This document shows, piece by piece, positions 60,883 to 64,000 of a stretch of DNA of 64,000 nucleotides. The position numbers and the translations under genes were made by a program. The notes beneath the pieces are model-generated. The model ran no database searches. It saw only the letters and a program-made list of their open reading frames with translations, and was not told the origin of the DNA. Location of the stretch: contig JAQGDQ010000197.1 of assembly GCA_030141605.1 (NCBI GenBank), forward strand, positions 343,673 through 407,672, read 5' to 3'. Source of the DNA: Tubiluchus corallicola (lineage: Eukaryota > Priapulida > Priapulimorpha > Priapulimorphida > Tubiluchidae). Positions within the stretch are counted from its first letter, which is position 1. Every line of letters starts with the position of its first letter.

Positions 60883-61017
60883 AATCACTGGTTCACATCC
60901 AGAGGATCCAGAGGACACATCCATATAGAAGGGCAGGGTCGAATCCATATGGTTGATAAAAGAACTGGTAGCAGTTGGACCACGAAAGTTTCGTCCAATG
61001 ACAGTGACACAGGATAG
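60883..61017 (+). CDS. Candidate terminal exon, unknown protein
   Basis: After TTTTTTCAATTGAACAG a phase-0 frame is open for 44 codons to TAG at 61,015-61,017: NHWFTSRGSRGHIHIEGQGR, IHMVDKRTGSSWTTKVSSND, SDTG. Composition is exon-like (much less AT-rich than the flanks), and the peptide is hydrophilic and varied. No family recognised. It could be a distal TRPC tail exon spliced from exon 11 (phase 0), the second exon of a small gene, or chance. A minus-strand frame is open over the same bases. Confidence 0.28.
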   Translation, partial: NHWFTSRGSRGHIHIEGQGRIHMVDKRTGSSWTTKVSSNDSDTG

Positions 61018-61574
61018 TTACATATTTGGTCATACGTGTATCAGTTATTAGTTCACAGCTGCCATCAGTAAATCTGATCAGAATCATTGTCAGCAAATTC
61101 ATGATTAGCTTGCACTTTTGTATAGCGCATTTTTTTGTTTTTTAAACGCGTAAGCTTTTATTTTAGAAAAGTGAGAGACTTGTTAGCCTATAGTTCCTAA
61201 TTTACTGTCATATTTTAGACATTTCAGTCTGAAAGTTTTATACACGAGTGTTTTGATTGACTATAAAAGAGACCCTGCGTGGAAAAACGTGAATTTAAAA
61301 GAACGAAATTTCTTTTGCGCTTGTGTTTACCATCCGAGAGAAGTTATTTTAAAAAACTGCCGCATCAGGATTGAGGTGTCTGCAAAAATAGATATGACGG
61401 GTGCAGCCAAAAAATGACATTTGATCATATCTGTCCAGAGTTGCCGAGAGGTTTTAATCCAGATTAGTTCATTCATTCAACTTTGTGAAAAACTTTGTGA
61501 AAAGAAGACTCGTTAGTTATGAATGAGACAACAATAGGCCATTGTAGGCTAATTTTTATACACATTTTAAAGAG
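61018..61574. other. Unassigned
   Basis: Nothing recognised. Confidence 0.35.
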
Positions 61575-61900
61575 TAAGATATGAGATTTAAAATATTTCC
61601 CAGTGAACTTTCCACACAAGTTATATTACTCGTCATTATGCTTACCAGATTGTAATTGGAAAAGAAAATTCTTAATATAAAATTTTCGCGCTAACTGATA
61701 AAACTTCACTACATCGCCGTCAAAGCGTACACCACTGAGTCACCAAAAACACGTTGCAGATCTTACTGACCAAATGTGCAATTTAACCTTTTGCTTAGTT
61801 TTTTAGAGAAAATCAAGTATGTTTTATCTTCACCCACTCTAACTACCCTGCGTTAGTGAGTGAGGTAATTCTTGAAACACTCGGGATTGCAAATCTATAT
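61575..61900 (+). repeat. Dispersed repeat shared with 47.1 kb and with the right-end fold-back
   Basis: The first part matches 47,060-47,265. The second part (CTTCACCCACTCTAACTACCC...GTGAGGTAATTC-TGAAACACTCGGGATT) matches the inner end of the inverted repeat at 62,760-62,815. Confidence 0.6.
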
Positions 61901-62244
61901 GTTATATTAAATAGCGAGTTGGTTATTTTTATTTAAATGTTTCTAGCAGTACATCCCATCTTAATCTATACTAACGTGCACTGTACATGACATTGACATT
62001 GACTATTCGTACTGACGTGTGTAGAGGCCTACACCCGTTCTAACATGTGCTGTATTCCTGGAAGCATAGTGATAAAAACAACAAAAACAACATTGAATTG
62101 CGGGTAATTTTGTCAAAAAATTTAACAATTTCAGCAATGAATAAAGCGGCATTTGCGTTAACCTGCAATGCAAGTTAAGATCAGACAAATAACAGTGCGT
62201 ACGACTTTGATCTAACCACTGATTAGTTTTTTTCGTTTTAGTGT

Positions 62245-62815
62245 AAATAAGAGCAGCAAATATATCAATTTTTCACTTCTCAATTAGTGGTTTTACTAAA
62301 TCAACTTCCACTTCAGCAAAAAATCGAATAACGTATTGGATGTGCCTTTTTATCGTTTTCCTGATTTAGAAATGGTGTATACATTGACCTTTCGCAACTC
62401 TCTCTAAGTGCTATAAAGAGTCCCTTTGTTGTCTCTTTCATAAGTATTAAGTCTTTTTCTCACATTGATCGATGAATTAATTAATCCTGAATTAAAGAGA
62501 GTTTGTTCCAGACTGGACCTCTCTTACATAGCCCAGTCTAATGACTCGCGTGTTAACGTTGTTAGCTTAAAATTGAAGTAGTCAATTAAAAACCACTGAC
62601 TAGGAACTGATTCTCACTTTTCTAAAAATAGAACTCTATACAGTTTAAGTGAAAAAATGCACCATAAAAATATAAGATTGTGAATTTGCTGAAAGATTAG
62701 GATTACTAATTGAAGTAATCAGAGTGAACGATACACAGTTCGACAAAATATGTACTGCCTTCACCCACTAACTACTCTGCATCAGTGCGTGAGGTACTAG
62801 TCGAAACACTCGAGA
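62245..62815 (+). repeat. Left arm of 1.7-kb fold-back element
   Basis: Pairs with the reverse complement of 63,385-63,990 over its length. Landmarks are TTTACTAAATCAACTTCCACTTC, TTTTCCTGATTTAGAAAT, CATAAGTATTAAGTCTTTTTCTCAC, GCACCATAAAAATATAAGATTG and CTCTGCATCAGTGCGTGAGG (read across both arms, with gaps). Confidence 0.9.
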
Positions 62816-63384
62816 TTCCAATTCTTCTTGAATTCAAAACTTGAACCAACGGCAGGATTCTTCAAAAAAATTAAGCAGAAAAATTATCGTAGACCAAAAT
62901 CACAGACGTTTCAGATGAAGTTTGCGGAGTCTATTTTTTGTTTTGTTGAGTAATAGTACAACGAAATGCCAAGCAAGAACCTAATAGGCTAGGTTACTTA
63001 CAATGCTATATTTCTGTATGTTGCTTCAAACTGTTTTTTGTATTTTGAAATTCACCAAATTAGTGATTAACAATGCCTCATTCTTTTTTATGCAAATATT
63101 TGCAAGCTCTCTGCAGGGTTTTATTCCTGACAGAATACTGCTCCTGGTTCAGATTTAGGGTTCAAGAAGAATTGGCTTCTGCTTCGAAATTTTTGAAATT
63201 GTGGAATACTTTATCTTTACGATGACATTGTAAATTTTAAATTGTAAATTGTAAATGTTTTGTTTTTTTATATTTAGTAATGTCAGTGTTTTTAGTGTAG
63301 TTGTTAGTCGTAAAATTTAATTGTAATTTCTTTGGCTCATTTATGCTGAAATAAATAGCAACGAATAAATAATCTGTTGAAAAT
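62816..63384. other. Spacer of the fold-back element
   Basis: About 570 bases between the arms, without an open frame of note. A TTGTAAATTTTAAATTGTAAATTGTAAATG tandem run is at about 63,228-63,257. Confidence 0.5.
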
Positions 63385-63990
63385 CTCTAGTGTTTCGACT
63401 AGTACCTCACGCACTGATGCAGAGTAGTTAGTGGGTGGAAGGCAGTACATATTTGGTCGAACTGTGTATCGTTCACTCTGATGACTTAATTTCTCTTTAA
63501 TCAGTAAACTTTTTTTCAGTAAACCTAATCTTTTTTTCATAGAATTCACAATCTTATATTTTTATGGTGCACTTTCACCTAAAATGTATAAAGCTGTATT
63601 TTTAAAAAAGTGAGAGTCAGTGGCTAGTCTAAAAATTTTAACACGAGAGTCCTTAGACTGGTCTATACAAGAGGGGTCCAGTTTGAAACAAACTTTTTCA
63701 ATTCAACATTAATTAATTCATGCTTCGGTGTGAGAAAAAGACTTAATACTTATGAAAAAGACAACAGCATGAATTGTGGTTGATATGCATTTGTAGTCAT
63801 TTTGTGAAGACACTACAGTGAAAGAGAGAGAGTGGCAAAAGGTCAATGTAAACATTATTTCTAAATCAGGAAAATAATAAAAATGCCACATCCAGTATGT
63901 TATTCATATTTTGTTTCCCGAAGTGGAAGTTGATTTAGTAAAGCCGCTAGTTGGCGAAAAAATGATATACCTGCTAGAAATAGGGTGCAG
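63385..63990 (-). repeat. Right arm of 1.7-kb fold-back element
   Basis: Reverse complement of the left arm; the match is strongest at the inner end (AGTGTTTCGACTAGTACCTC, GTGCGTGAGG in complement) and continues to within about 10 bases of the window edge, so the element may extend beyond it. Confidence 0.9.
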
Positions 63991-64000
63991 TAGGATGTAA

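Overview
The window is animal (invertebrate) genomic DNA, AT-rich and intron-rich. It is dense in simple repeats and decayed transposable elements: CR1/L2-like and RTE-like LINE pieces, a Tc1 transposase corpse, hAT-type MITEs, tRNA-derived SINE pieces and large inverted repeats. No bacterial features, CRISPR arrays or rRNA are visible. The species cannot be fixed from the sequence alone.

Region 1 to 16.7 kb is intergenic or far-upstream sequence. It holds a hAT-like MITE (about 0.15-0.53 kb), a CR1/L2-like LINE remnant (4.9-6.4 kb, minus), a large inverted repeat with an RTE-like LINE tail between its arms (7.4-10.4 kb), one unrecognised membrane-segment ORF (10.4-10.6 kb) and a G-rich strand-skewed block next to a long ATT microsatellite (13.5-13.9 kb).

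Region 16.7 to 41.6 kb is one plus-strand gene for a TRPC-family cation channel, closest in signature motifs to the TRPC4/5 group. Thirteen consecutive exons join in frame to a 1058-codon model. It has N-terminal ankyrin repeats, an HxxxCxCxxC zinc motif, six transmembrane segments, an intracellular calcium-binding quartet, the pore, the EWKFAR TRP box, a CIRB/coiled-coil stretch and a Ser-rich tail. The most striking feature is a pair of tandem duplicate exons (10a and 10b, both exactly 196 nt, about 80% identical in protein). They encode the whole pore helix, selectivity filter and S6 gate. They share splice phases and cannot both be included without an immediate stop, so they should be mutually exclusive. 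They differ mainly just after the filter.

Region 41.6 to 64 kb has no classical gene that I recognise. It carries several islands that look like exons (open, flanked by splice sites, in AT-rich surroundings) at 45.0, 51.6/52.9, 56.6/57.8 and 60.9 kb. Two sets lie in a direct tandem duplication of about 4.8 kb (49,997-54,744 and 54,745-59,606). They could be alternative C-terminal exons of the TRPC gene or parts of small separate genes; only RNA data can decide. The rest is a hAT MITE with a perfect 8-bp target duplication (45.59-46.09 kb), a LINE remnant (48.0-48.7 kb), very long AAT arrays and a 1.7-kb fold-back element running to the right edge.
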